Shown here: positions 17,503 through 26,275 of the stretch, in pieces
Position numbering within the stretch: the stretch's first letter is position 1
Layout: every line of letters starts with the position of its first letter
DNA from: Bacteriovoracaceae bacterium
Lineage (GTDB): Bacteria; Bdellovibrionota; Bacteriovoracia; Bacteriovoracales; Bacteriovoracaceae
NCBI GenBank assembly: GCA_023137315.1
Contig: JAGLPP010000048.1
Span: 1-56,736 of the forward strand
Length of the DNA: 56,736 nt
Reading direction: 5' to 3'
Translations under genes and position numbers: made by a program
Notes under the pieces: model-generated
Told to the model about the DNA's origin: nothing
The model's input: the letters and a program-made list of their open reading frames with translations, nothing else
The model's database searches: none

Positions 17503-18192
17503 TTAAGTTGAATTGAGAGATTTGTAATTTTTTGTGCGATGATTTTTGATGTTATCATATCTTTGTTTGACCCAAACGGGATTTCCTATAAACAAGGTTG
17601 TCGAATAATTTTGTTTTTTAAACAGTAATTTTTCGTCTTTAAGAATTTCCTCCACCATTTGTAGATATGCTTCATTTCTTTTCTGGTCTGTATTTCCGAA
17701 TTCTAAAAATATTGGCGAGTCTGTAATAAGAGGGTCGGTTTTTCCGTAGGCGTAATGTCTGAACGAAGAATATCGATATTTATCAGGATGTTTTACGATG
17801 TGAGCACGTACTGGATTTAAGTCTATATAGTTCATAACTTTGATTAAAGCAGAATCTTCCTCAATTACATGAGACTTAAATCGATCCATGCAAACCTGCC
17901 CGCGTTTTCCTGTTTTTTTATTGTAGTGACGAGCAAAAAGTGAATTAACAATCCTTATAAAATTGGAAAGATTTTCTTTTTTATCGCAATGACCGGCTAA
18001 ATGAACATGAGAAGACATTAGGCAATATGAATAGATTTCGATTTGATACCGATCCTTGTATTTAAGGAGCAGATCATAATAATATTTCTTAAAATAATTA
18101 GTTTTGAAATAAAATGACTTGTTGTGGCATTGCCACGTTAGATGAAAATAACAATCATTATAAATAATAAGATATCGCGGTAAACTTGCCAT
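17503..18192 (-). CDS. REP-associated tyrosine transposase (RAYT, Y1/HUH family)
   Basis: 229 residues. The HUH nuclease motif is HVH (H62, H64) in the SSHVHLAG context, and the catalytic-Tyr segment is NYIDLNPVRA with Y122, diagnostic of TnpA_REP/RAYT proteins. These enzymes cut and join single-stranded DNA at REP-type hairpins and are usually single-copy and domesticated. No strong ribosome site precedes the ATG. It is flanked at 230 nt (3' side) and 85 nt (5' side) by a 14-bp inverted repeat whose core recurs three more times nearby, a candidate cognate repeat. No accessory TnpB is present. Confidence 0.88.
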   Translation of the reverse strand: MASLPRYLIIYNDCYFHLTWQCHNKSFYFKTNYFKKYYYDLLLKYKDRYQIEIYSYCLMSSHVHLAGHCDKKENLSNFIRIVNSLFARHYNKKTGKRGQVCMDRFKSHVIEEDSALIKVMNYIDLNPVRAHIVKHPDKYRYSSFRHYAYGKTDPLITDSPIFLEFGNTDQKRNEAYLQMVEEILKDEKLLFKKQNYSTTLFIGNPVWVKQRYDNIKNHRTKNYKSLNST

Positions 18193-18276
18193 ATATTGCT
18201 ATATACACGACATGGCAAAAAAATAAAGTCTTATCTGTTTTAAATTACAGGAAGAGAAAATTTAGGTTTTCAACTT

Positions 18277-18290
18277 TTTCCTCCGTCTTG
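18277..18290 (-). repeat. CAAGACGGAG repeat, copy 4; right arm of the inverted pair
   Basis: On the minus strand it reads CAAGACGGAGGAAA, upstream of the transposase start. Confidence 0.65.
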
Positions 18291-18303
18291 TATTTATTTG
18301 TAT

Positions 18304-19593
18304 TTACTTTACGATGACAATATTGCCGATACAACTTATCTTGTAACGGTTTTTTTGGGGACTTTGAAATTCCATCCCCTCATGTTGTTCTCCGGCCGTG
18401 TGGAGGAGGGGGGATATCTGAAAGTTGATTCCAACAATAGCATTACCACCTTTTTTAAATGCCTTTTGTCGAATTTTTTCAGCCAGATCAGTATAGATTT
18501 CATTTAAGCTAGAACAGTACCGGTCTAAAACTTCATTTACTCCGTCTTGATCGGCTTGATTGTTATCAAAAATATTTAATTCAAAAGGATTGGTCTTTTT
18601 CTTATCATCATGGATTGAATTAATTGCTTCCAGCTTGTCTTCACCAATTACGGTATGCTCTGAGACCAGATCTATATATTTGATAATTTGATAATTTTGC
18701 AGAGTGGGTGTTGTTGTGAGGATAATGGATTCAAGCTTGACCGGTTTTTCCGTGAGATTGAGATTTTCCATTTTGTTTTGATGTAGGTTGTATTTACTAA
18801 CAAGACCACGAGAAGATATTTCACAGCTTTTAGAAGGGTGTAGTTGTTCGGAAAGTCCGAACTTGATGTCGACATCATATTGTCTAAAGCGGTGGGCCAG
18901 AGTTATTGCAGCATATTCGCTTATTTGAGATATTAAAACCGATCCGTTTTGCACTCCATGAACAATTGTTTCTTCATTTGTTTTATTTATTATTTTAAAG
19001 TCGCGTAAAATCCTTACAATGTCTTCGGAATCTTCAATATACCTGATGTTTTGGACAATCAGGGCAAATGGAGGATTTCCGCCAGAGGAAATCGTGCCCG
19101 TACAAATACTTTCTCCAAAATGTTGGATGTCTTCAAATCCCTCGGATTTATGATGTTGGATTTCTTCTGGTTCCGTATATGTAAATTCCTCCTCGACTAC
19201 CTGAGAATTATCATCATCTTCCTCTGATGTGTTGAAAATGCTTTCAGTGCTGATTTGTTGTGTAAATTCAGGAGGTTCCTCTATTTCTGTATCCGCTTCC
19301 GCTTCTTCTGGTTCCGGTTCCTCATCAATGTCCGAGGGAGAAAATTGCTCCGTCTTATCATCTTTCTTATCATCTTTATCATCAAATATGGACTCTTCTT
19401 CTTCTATTTCCGGTTCTTCGAGGTCAGATTCATCGGATGGCGCTGAATCGTCATCTTTTTTGTCAATGCCCTTTTTATCGAGAACACGATCGACGCTGGT
19501 ATCATCCAAATGTTCGTATTCAGACAGATTTTCGATTCGTGTGAGATCGTCCTTGTCCTCGGAGTCATTGATTTTATCGTCAGCATCACTCAT
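18304..19593 (-). CDS. Acidic protein with C-terminal YbjQ (DUF74) domain, secA operon
   Basis: 429 residues from the ATG at 19593, which has AGGA 9 nt upstream; an in-frame ATG at 19656 lies inside secA and is rejected. Residues 1-150 are extremely Asp/Glu-rich and likely disordered. From about residue 286 comes ILTTTPTLQNYQI with IDLVSEHTVIGED, and later KAFKKGGNAIVGINFQI, the two signatures of the YbjQ/heavy-metal-binding-like fold, which forms pentamers in known structures. Residues about 160-280 are a separate unrecognised domain. Last gene of a run PP2C-M23-secA; gap to secA is 14 nt. Biochemical role unknown. Confidence 0.8.
   Translation of the reverse strand: MSDADDKINDSEDKDDLTRIENLSEYEHLDDTSVDRVLDKKGIDKKDDDSAPSDESDLEEPEIEEEESIFDDKDDKKDDKTEQFSPSDIDEEPEPEEAEADTEIEEPPEFTQQISTESIFNTSEEDDDNSQVVEEEFTYTEPEEIQHHKSEGFEDIQHFGESICTGTISSGGNPPFALIVQNIRYIEDSEDIVRILRDFKIINKTNEETIVHGVQNGSVLISQISEYAAITLAHRFRQYDVDIKFGLSEQLHPSKSCEISSRGLVSKYNLHQNKMENLNLTEKPVKLESIILTTTPTLQNYQIIKYIDLVSEHTVIGEDKLEAINSIHDDKKKTNPFELNIFDNNQADQDGVNEVLDRYCSSLNEIYTDLAEKIRQKAFKKGGNAIVGINFQISPLLHTAGEQHEGMEFQSPQKNRYKISCIGNIVIVK
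18537..18549 (-). repeat. CAAGACGGAG repeat, copy 5, inside the YbjQ gene
   Basis: On the minus strand it reads CAAGACGGAGTAA, 13 bases identical to copies 1 and 2. Here it encodes QDGV within the coding sequence. Confidence 0.5.
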
Positions 19594-19607
19594 TTTTGCG
19601 TTCCTGA

Positions 19608-22151
19608 TCAGGCCCCGTGGCAATGTTTGAATTTTTTGCCTGAGCCGCATGGACATGGATCGTTGCGTCCAACCTTGTTTTTGCTTCTTGTTACTGTCCT
19701 GCCGCCGTCTTGGGCCATTTTTTGGGCATTTTTAGAGGCCTGTATTTGGTCTTCGAGATGTTTCTGTTGTCTCGCTTTGAGTTGTTCTACCTCTTCAGGT
19801 GTGTAAAATTGAACTTTGAATATATTTTCGACAACAGATTTTTTCACTTCGACTTTCATGTTTCCAAAAAGTTGAAATGATTCACGCTTGTATTCGTTGA
19901 GAGGATCTTTTTGGGCGTACGCACGAAGATTGATTCCTTCTTTTACGGAATCCATGGCGCAGAGATGGTCTTTCCAGTGTTGGTCAAAAATTGAAAGGAG
20001 GATTTCACGGAGTGCCATTTTGATTTGTTCGGAATCATATTTTGCAAATTTTTCTTCAAGAATTTTTTTGGCCTCTTCTGCAAAATATTTTTCGATGTCA
20101 CCTTCATATTTCTGCGAGCATTCAAGAGCGTTTATTTCCTGTTTGGTGTTGAAAGTTGTTTGAAAACCATTTTGCATCTCATCCCATGGCCAGGCTTCGA
20201 GTGGCACCTTGCGACTTGGTCTGTATGCTTCCAGCAGATGTACCGAAACATCTTCGGTCATTTCCGTGACAAAACCAAGGTTGTCCTTGTCTGAGAGTAT
20301 TTCCTTTCTCAGACGGTAAATGACCCTTCGTTGTTCGTTCATTACGTCGTCATATTCCAAAAGGTGTTTTCTTATTTCAAAATGGTAGCCTTCAACTTTT
20401 TGCTGGGCCTTGGCAATTGCATTGCTGATCATTTTGTGCTCGATTGGTTCGTCCTCGTTCATTCCAAGGGTTCCCATGATTCCCTGGATTCTTTTTGAGC
20501 CGAATATTCTCATGAGATCATCTTCAAGGGAGAGAAAGAATCTGGATTCACCGGTGTCTCCCTGTCTTCCTGATCGTCCTCTGAGCTGGTTGTCAATTCG
20601 ACGTGACTCATGTCTTTCTGTTCCAAGGATGAAAAGGCCACCAAGATTTTTTGTTTCTTCCGAGAGCTTTATATCGGTTCCACGGCCGGCCATGTTTGTT
20701 GCGATTGTTACAGCGTTTTTTTGTCCTGCCATCGAAATTATTTTGGCTTCACGGTCGTGCTGTTTAGCATTTAAAACTTCGTGTGGGATTTTTATTTTTT
20801 TGAGAAATTTGGAAATCTGTTCAGAATTGTCTATTGATATTGTGCCGACCAGAACGGGCTGTCCATTTTTGTGAAGTTTTTGAATAAGTTTCCCAACGGC
20901 TTTGTATTTTGCATCCTTTGTTTTGTAGATTACGTCAGCATTATCGACCCTGACCATAGGCAAGTTTGTTGGAATAACTGACACATCCAATTTATAAATT
21001 TTTCTAAATTCCTCTGCTTCTGTGTCGGCGGTACCGGTCATTCCGGAGAGACGGTTGTAGAGTTTGAAGTAGTTTTGAAAGGTGATTTGTGCCAATGTCT
21101 GGTTTTCAGTTTTTACTGTAACACCTTCCTTTGCTTCCGTGGCACCATGAAGGCCGTCAGACCACCTTGATCCTTCCTTTAAACGTCCGGTGAATTCATC
21201 AACGATGATGACCTTGCCGTCCTTTATTACATAGTCAACGTCTTTTTTGAAAAGATAGTGTGCCTTTAGTGCCTGGTTTAGATGGTGCAGTATATTTACA
21301 TGTTCCACGCTGAAAATATTTTCAATACGCACGATCTCCTGAATACGTGTAACTCCATCATCGGTAAAATTGGCGGAACGGGATTTTTCGTCCACTGTAA
21401 AATGGGTCTCTTTCGTAAGTTGCGGTATAACCTTGTTTGCGATGTTATAAAGCCCTGTACTTCCCTCAGCCGGGCCCGAAATAAGGAGTGGTGTTCTCGC
21501 TTCATCTATCAGAATGGAATCCACTTCATCCACGATACAATAGTTGTGCGGGCGTTGGACATAATCATCCAGCGAAAACTTCATATTGTCCCTGAGATAG
21601 TCGAAAGCGAATTCATTGTTTGTTCCGTAGGTGATGTCAGCCTGGTATGCGTCTTTTCTTTCCTCATCTTCAATATTTGCAGTAATGCATCCAACTTTCA
21701 GTCCCAACCATGTTGGAATTTTTCCAGTCCAGTTTGAGTCTCTTGAGGCGAGGTAATCGTTTACCGTGACCAGATGTGCACCTTTTCCTGAAAGACCATG
21801 TAGATAAAGTGGCAGGGTGGAAGCAAGCGTCTTTCCCTCTCCGGTTTTCATTTCCGCAATTTTTCCTTCAAAGAGTATGATTGCACCCATGAGCTGTACA
21901 TCAAAGGCCCTCTCGCCAAGAACTCTTTTCCCAGCCTCTCTGACAGTTGCGAAAGCCTCAGGCATGATTGATTCAAGTGAGGCACCTTTTTTTATCATTT
22001 CCTTTAATTTGGGAGTTTGTGCCTTGAGTTCGTTGTCACCCATTTGTTTCATTTTTTCTTCATATGAGTTAATTAGATCAACGATTGGTTGTAATCTTTT
22101 GAGTTCTCTCTCATGCTTTGTTCCAAAGATTTTTTTAATAACTGATAACAT
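19608..22151 (-). CDS. secA: Preprotein translocase ATPase SecA
   Basis: Motor of the Sec translocon at the inner membrane. 847 residues. Visible: Walker A MKTGEGKT (101-108), DEVDSILIDEARTPL (DEAD-type box), helicase motifs including TNMAGRGTDIKL and QLRGRSGRQGD, and the C-terminal zinc motif CPCGSGKKFKHC. The tail binds zinc and, in other species, SecB or ribosomes. GGGAG lies 7 nt before the ATG. Located between the M23 peptidase and the YbjQ-domain gene, likely one transcript. Confidence 0.98.
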   Translation of the reverse strand: MLSVIKKIFGTKHERELKRLQPIVDLINSYEEKMKQMGDNELKAQTPKLKEMIKKGASLESIMPEAFATVREAGKRVLGERAFDVQLMGAIILFEGKIAEMKTGEGKTLASTLPLYLHGLSGKGAHLVTVNDYLASRDSNWTGKIPTWLGLKVGCITANIEDEERKDAYQADITYGTNNEFAFDYLRDNMKFSLDDYVQRPHNYCIVDEVDSILIDEARTPLLISGPAEGSTGLYNIANKVIPQLTKETHFTVDEKSRSANFTDDGVTRIQEIVRIENIFSVEHVNILHHLNQALKAHYLFKKDVDYVIKDGKVIIVDEFTGRLKEGSRWSDGLHGATEAKEGVTVKTENQTLAQITFQNYFKLYNRLSGMTGTADTEAEEFRKIYKLDVSVIPTNLPMVRVDNADVIYKTKDAKYKAVGKLIQKLHKNGQPVLVGTISIDNSEQISKFLKKIKIPHEVLNAKQHDREAKIISMAGQKNAVTIATNMAGRGTDIKLSEETKNLGGLFILGTERHESRRIDNQLRGRSGRQGDTGESRFFLSLEDDLMRIFGSKRIQGIMGTLGMNEDEPIEHKMISNAIAKAQQKVEGYHFEIRKHLLEYDDVMNEQRRVIYRLRKEILSDKDNLGFVTEMTEDVSVHLLEAYRPSRKVPLEAWPWDEMQNGFQTTFNTKQEINALECSQKYEGDIEKYFAEEAKKILEEKFAKYDSEQIKMALREILLSIFDQHWKDHLCAMDSVKEGINLRAYAQKDPLNEYKRESFQLFGNMKVEVKKSVVENIFKVQFYTPEEVEQLKARQQKHLEDQIQASKNAQKMAQDGGRTVTRSKNKVGRNDPCPCGSGKKFKHCHGA

Positions 22152-22183
22152 TTAAAACTCCCGCAATATCTGCAAAAAAACGT

Positions 22184-23254
22184 TTAATCCAGTATATAGT
22201 ATAATGGGTCAACAGGGGTACCGTTAATTCTTATTTCGTAGTGAAGGTGAGGGCCTGTGGAGTAGCCGGTGTTTCCGACGTATGCGATCAGGTTTCCCCT
22301 TTTTACCGATTGTCCCTTTTTGACCTTTGCCTTTTGTGCATGCGCAAAGATTGTTTCCAGGCCATAACCATGATCGATCTGTACAAGAATTCCAAAACCT
22401 GGTTTCAACCCGGAATATGTTACAATCCCGTCGGCAGGCGCAACGATTGGTGTTCCTGTATTGGCTCCTATGTCCAAACCTTCATGCATTTTTATTCTTC
22501 CTGAGTAGGGACTTTTTCTATGTCCGTAGTAGCTTGTCAGCCACCCCTTCGCAGGTAAAAGTGTGGGGGTGGATTTTAAAAACGAGTCCCTGTCGAGAAG
22601 GTGCTGGTCCACCTGATGTATGTCAACTTCAAGTTTTTTGACGATGTCCTTGAGTTGATTGAACTGATAGTCGAATTTGGCAAATTGACCGGCGAGTGCA
22701 AAACTTTTTTTTGTCAAATCGCTCCATTCCTTGGTGATTTTATATCCAGTTTGACGTCCGAAATTTTCAGCAATTTTTATCTCGTAAAGTTTTTTCAGGT
22801 TGATGTAGTCTTCTTTTTTTTTAATTTCCCCAGGTGAGTTGAGGCTTTGTAATATTGACTTTCGATCGTTGGTCTTCTTATCTTTTTTTGTTTCATTTGA
22901 AGTGTCTGGTTCCCTGTTGAAGTACTCCTTGGTCATGTCTATTTTTTTCAATCCGGTGATGATTTTAAGTTTTTCCTCAAAAGTGTGAATCCTGCGAATA
23001 TCCTCGGTCAGGGCGTTGATTTTTTTCTGGTTGATTTTTATTTGTTCTTCCAGAATGCGATTTCTGGTTTTTAGATGTTTGTTTTCATAAACCTGCTGAA
23101 CGATCTTCCAATAGTCATAGCCAATGATGGAAAAAAGGATGGCAAACAGAGCAAAAAAGAACATGGATGCTCGAAAAAGAATTCGCGGGATTCTGAAGGA
23201 TTTTACCCCTTTCTCTCTTTCGGGAATAACCATGACGGTGAAATATCGATCCAA
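22184..23254 (-). CDS. M23-family murein endopeptidase-like protein with coiled coil
   Basis: 356 residues: a short cytoplasmic N-terminus, one membrane helix (about 20-45), a long coiled-coil region, then an LytM/M23 domain. Zinc ligands are visible in HEGLDIG and GPHLHYEI, and the sequence closes PVDPLYYILD. All ligands are present, so it may be active (cleaving peptidoglycan crosslinks in the periplasm) rather than an EnvC-type activator. TTG start: AGAGGTA is well placed before it, while the in-frame ATG at 23233 lacks a ribosome site. Gaps to neighbours are 32 and 52 nt. Confidence 0.88.
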   Translation of the reverse strand: MDRYFTVMVIPEREKGVKSFRIPRILFRASMFFFALFAILFSIIGYDYWKIVQQVYENKHLKTRNRILEEQIKINQKKINALTEDIRRIHTFEEKLKIITGLKKIDMTKEYFNREPDTSNETKKDKKTNDRKSILQSLNSPGEIKKKEDYINLKKLYEIKIAENFGRQTGYKITKEWSDLTKKSFALAGQFAKFDYQFNQLKDIVKKLEVDIHQVDQHLLDRDSFLKSTPTLLPAKGWLTSYYGHRKSPYSGRIKMHEGLDIGANTGTPIVAPADGIVTYSGLKPGFGILVQIDHGYGLETIFAHAQKAKVKKGQSVKRGNLIAYVGNTGYSTGPHLHYEIRINGTPVDPLYYILD

Positions 23255-23306
23255 GATTTACCTCTGTTATTGCTTATCCTATCTATCAAGTTTAAACGTG
23301 TGTTAG

Positions 23307-24050
23307 CTATCTGGCAAGAATCAGGATGACGGATATGTTGTCCTGGCCGCCGTTTATATTTGCAAGTGAGACAAGGACATTTGTTGCCTTTTTTAAATCG
23401 CTTTCATTTGCCGTTTCACAGTCAGGGATACATTCTTGAAGAATGTGCATAATATCTTTCTCATTTATCTTATTGTAAAGGCCGTCGGAACATATGACGA
23501 AAAGATCGTTTTTCAACACCTTGTAAGTGAAGACGTCCACTTGTACATCCTCTTCAAAACCCACTGCTCGTACCAGGATATTTTTTCGTGGGTCTTTGAA
23601 TGCCTCCTGACGAGTATATAATCCAAGATTGATTTTCTCCTGGATAAGTGAGTGGTCTTTTGACAACAGGTATATTTTATTTTTGTTCACCAGATAACCA
23701 CGGGAATCACCAACATTGGCAATATAGAGAGTCTGGCCTTTGAAGAAAAAACTAATGACAGTGGTTCCCATCCCATCCAGCTCAGGGTTTTTGTCACTTT
23801 CCATTTTGATAATATCGTTGGCATGTTTAATTGATTCAAGCGAAACATTGATTGGATTTTCTTCAAAATTTTTCAAAATATATTCTGGGATGTGTTTGGC
23901 GGCCAGATTTGAGGCAATATCCCCACCGTTGTGTCCACCCATTCCGTCTGCAATAACAAAAATCCTCTTACTTTTGTTTAGATAGATGGAATCCTGATTT
24001 GTTTGCCGTGTTTTTCCAACATCGGTCAAACCCGTACAAAGGAGCGGCAT
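23307..24050 (-). CDS. PP2C-family protein serine/threonine phosphatase
   Basis: 247 residues, the length of bacterial PrpC/Stp1. Metal-binding motifs are all present: N-terminal GKTRQTNQDS, DGMGGHNGGD, GDSRGYL, CSDGLYNKI and GGQDNIS. It dephosphorylates Ser/Thr on proteins in the cytoplasm with Mn2+ or Mg2+. It is divergent from prkA, a Ser/Thr kinase gene, 170 nt away, which makes an antagonistic pair plausible but unproven. First gene of the PP2C-M23-secA-YbjQ run. Confidence 0.93.
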   Translation of the reverse strand: MPLLCTGLTDVGKTRQTNQDSIYLNKSKRIFVIADGMGGHNGGDIASNLAAKHIPEYILKNFEENPINVSLESIKHANDIIKMESDKNPELDGMGTTVISFFFKGQTLYIANVGDSRGYLVNKNKIYLLSKDHSLIQEKINLGLYTRQEAFKDPRKNILVRAVGFEEDVQVDVFTYKVLKNDLFVICSDGLYNKINEKDIMHILQECIPDCETANESDLKKATNVLVSLANINGGQDNISVILILAR

Positions 24051-24071
24051 ATGCTCTTCCCCGACTTGTTT

Positions 24072-24139
24072 AATGTGGTATCTTTCCCCGTTCCTGTTCT
24101 ATTCTGAGGAGTTTTTTGATTTATGTCAATGTGGTATCT
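24072..24139. promoter_or_regulatory. 12-bp direct repeat in the PP2C-prkA divergent region (candidate operator)
   Basis: AATGTGGTATCT occurs at 24072-24083 and 24128-24139, 56 bp apart. The second copy overlaps the PP2C -35; the first falls downstream of its expected start point. This layout would suit a regulator binding two sites. Confidence 0.4.
24101..24129 (-). promoter_or_regulatory. Candidate promoter for the PP2C/secA run
   Basis: On the minus strand a perfect TTGACA (24129-24124), a 17-nt spacer and CAGAAT (24106-24101). One copy of the 12-bp direct repeat overlaps the -35. Confidence 0.4.
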
Positions 24140-24171
24140 ATTTTCTTCTTTTATAAGAAATAACAAAAATG

Positions 24172-24177
24172 TATAAT
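24172..24177 (+). promoter_or_regulatory. Candidate -10 of the prkA promoter
   Basis: Perfect TATAAT 34 nt before the GGAGGA ribosome site of prkA. No convincing -35 at the usual distance, so an activator or another sigma factor may be needed. Confidence 0.35.
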
Positions 24178-24220
24178 AATTAAGAGGTTGTGAATGTTTA
24201 TGTTTCTCGTGGAGGAATGA

Positions 24221-26275
24221 ATGCAAATTGATATCAAAAAGTTTATGGGTGAGAATTTTAAAGTTGAAGATTTTACTCATCTTCATTGGAGTGGAGGTTT
24301 TCAGGAGTATCTGAATGTTGTGACGGAGAATCCGAAGGTGGCTAGAAATTCTTTTCAAAGAATTCATGACATGGTTATAGCTTATGGAACAAGCTCCTAT
24401 AAGGAGTATAAAAAGGACATAACGCGCTATCACTTTTTTGATGATCCAGATGGTGACGGCATGGACGCGGTTTTTGGTATTGATGTGCACTTGATGAAGC
24501 TTGTGAATTTCTTCAAGTCAGCAGCTTGCGGTTATGGAACGGAAAAAAGGATTCTTTTGCTTCACGGCCCTGTTGGGTCTGCGAAATCCTCAATTGCAAG
24601 GCTTTTAAAGAAGGGGCTGGAGCGTTATTCGAAAACCGATGATGGGGCACTTTATACATACGAGTGGTTTGATGAAGATGTAACTGAAATCATGGGAGGG
24701 CAAAAATTGTTTCCATGTCCCATGCACGAGGAGCCATTGAAGCTGATACCGGAAGAGGTTAGGGGAAAATTTTATGAGCAACTCAATAAAGGGAAAAAGG
24801 CACATGAAAAAGTGACTTTTGACGGTGTTGTTTGTCCAGCTTGTCGATACATTTTTAATGAATACCTGAAAAAATATGATGGTGACTGGCTCAAAGTTCT
24901 GGATCACATAAGGGTAAAGAGACTGCTTCTTTCTGAAAAAGACAGGGTTGGTATTGGAACATTCCAACCGAAAGATGAGAAAAATCAGGACTCGACGGAA
25001 CTTACCGGTGATATCAACTATAAAAAAATTGCCCTCTACGGGTCTGATTCGGACCCACGTGCTTTTAATTTTGATGGTGAATTCAATATTGCCAACAGGG
25101 GAATTGTTGAATTTATTGAAATGCTTAAATTGGATGTTGCCTTTTTATATGATCTTCTCGGTGCATCACAGGAGCATTCGATAAAACCAAAAAAGTTCTC
25201 ACAGACTGATATCGATGAGGTGATTTTAGGGCATACCAACGAACCGGAATTCAGAAAGCTTCAAAGTAATGAATTTATGGAAGCTCTGAGAGATAGGACC
25301 GTAAAGGTAGACGTGCCTTACATTACGAGACTTGATAATGAGGTCAGAATTTATCACAAGGACTTCAATCCCAAAAAGATTCCTCATGTTCACATTGCCC
25401 CACATACAATTGAGATGGCCTCTCTTTGGGCGGTTTTAACAAGACTTGAGGAGCCGAAAAAGTCCGATCTTACAAGAATTCAGAAATTGAAACTCTATAA
25501 CGGCAAAACCCTTCCAGGATATAACGAAGATAATGTCAAGGAACTGAGAAAGGAAGCTGTGAGGGAAGGACTTGAGGGAATTTCCCCACGTTACATCCAA
25601 GACAAGATTTCCAATTCACTTGTGAAAAACGGTGAGGTTGGATGTCTTAATCCTTTTATGGTTTTTAACGAGTTGGAGGCCGGACTTAAACATCATGCCC
25701 TGATCAACTCACAGGAGCAGATTGAATATTTCAGGGATATGCTGGCGGTTGCAAGGCAGGAATACGAGGATACGGTCAAAAACGATGTGCAAAAAGCGAT
25801 AAGTGTGGACGAGTCGGCAATTCAGACTCTTTGTGCCAACTATATCGATAATGTCAAGGCCTGTACGCAGAAGGAAAAAATTCGCAACAAGTATTCCAAC
25901 AAACTTGAAGATGCTGATGAAAGATTCATGCGCTCTATTGAGGAGAAAATAGATATCCCGGAGTCGCGTAAAGATGATTTTAGACGTGAAGTGATGAATT
26001 ATATCGGAGCACTTGCGATTGAAGGCAAGACTTTTGATTATAAAATGAACGAAAGATTGCATCGTGCGCTGGAGCTTAAGTTGTTTGAAGACCAGAAGGA
26101 TTCAATCAAGCTTACTACTATCATCTCCAAAGTTGTGGACAAGGAAACGCAGGAAAAGATTGATGTGGTAAAATCAAGGCTGATAAAGAATTTTGGATAT
26201 TGTGAGATTTGTGCAACTGATGCTCTGAATTTCGTTGCGTCTATTTTTGCCAAGGGGGATTCTGCAAAGTCATGA
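24221..26275 (+). CDS. prkA: PrkA-family serine protein kinase
   Basis: 684 residues: an AAA+ domain with Walker A GPVGSAKS (116-123), a CPMHEEPL...CPAC Cys-pair region typical of PrkA, and a C-terminal kinase-like domain. PrkA (YeaG in E. coli) takes part in stationary-phase and nutrient-stress responses; AAA+ activity and Lon-like behaviour have also been proposed for homologues. It heads the three-gene cluster prkA-yeaH-spoVR, overlapping the next start by 4 nt (ATGA). Strong GGAGGA ribosome site. Confidence 0.95.
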   Translation: MQIDIKKFMGENFKVEDFTHLHWSGGFQEYLNVVTENPKVARNSFQRIHDMVIAYGTSSYKEYKKDITRYHFFDDPDGDGMDAVFGIDVHLMKLVNFFKSAACGYGTEKRILLLHGPVGSAKSSIARLLKKGLERYSKTDDGALYTYEWFDEDVTEIMGGQKLFPCPMHEEPLKLIPEEVRGKFYEQLNKGKKAHEKVTFDGVVCPACRYIFNEYLKKYDGDWLKVLDHIRVKRLLLSEKDRVGIGTFQPKDEKNQDSTELTGDINYKKIALYGSDSDPRAFNFDGEFNIANRGIVEFIEMLKLDVAFLYDLLGASQEHSIKPKKFSQTDIDEVILGHTNEPEFRKLQSNEFMEALRDRTVKVDVPYITRLDNEVRIYHKDFNPKKIPHVHIAPHTIEMASLWAVLTRLEEPKKSDLTRIQKLKLYNGKTLPGYNEDNVKELRKEAVREGLEGISPRYIQDKISNSLVKNGEVGCLNPFMVFNELEAGLKHHALINSQEQIEYFRDMLAVARQEYEDTVKNDVQKAISVDESAIQTLCANYIDNVKACTQKEKIRNKYSNKLEDADERFMRSIEEKIDIPESRKDDFRREVMNYIGALAIEGKTFDYKMNERLHRALELKLFEDQKDSIKLTTIISKVVDKETQEKIDVVKSRLIKNFGYCEICATDALNFVASIFAKGDSAKS

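Larger units (their letters stand above)
17273..18290. mobile_element. RAYT unit bounded by 14-bp inverted repeats
   Basis: Left arm 17273-17286 and right arm 18277-18290 are exact inverted copies of CAAGACGGAGGAAA with the transposase gene between them. No target-site duplication is obvious. Whether it moves as a unit cannot be judged from one locus. Confidence 0.45.

Noticed and set aside
19348-19356. A further CAAGACGGAG repeat copy
   Set aside because: Only nine of ten bases match (AAGACGGAG on the minus strand) and it lies in acidic-region codons, so chance is enough.
19229-19630. 133-codon Ser-rich open frame on the plus strand
   Set aside because: Mirror image of the Asp/Glu-rich head of the YbjQ-domain gene (GAT/GAA codons read backwards as Ser/Phe); no ribosome site.
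20410-20874. 154-codon open frame on the plus strand
   Set aside because: Antisense to the conserved helicase core of secA.
24026-24490. 154-codon open frame on the minus strand across the PP2C-prkA gap
   Set aside because: Would overlap both the PP2C and prkA coding starts; no family resemblance.
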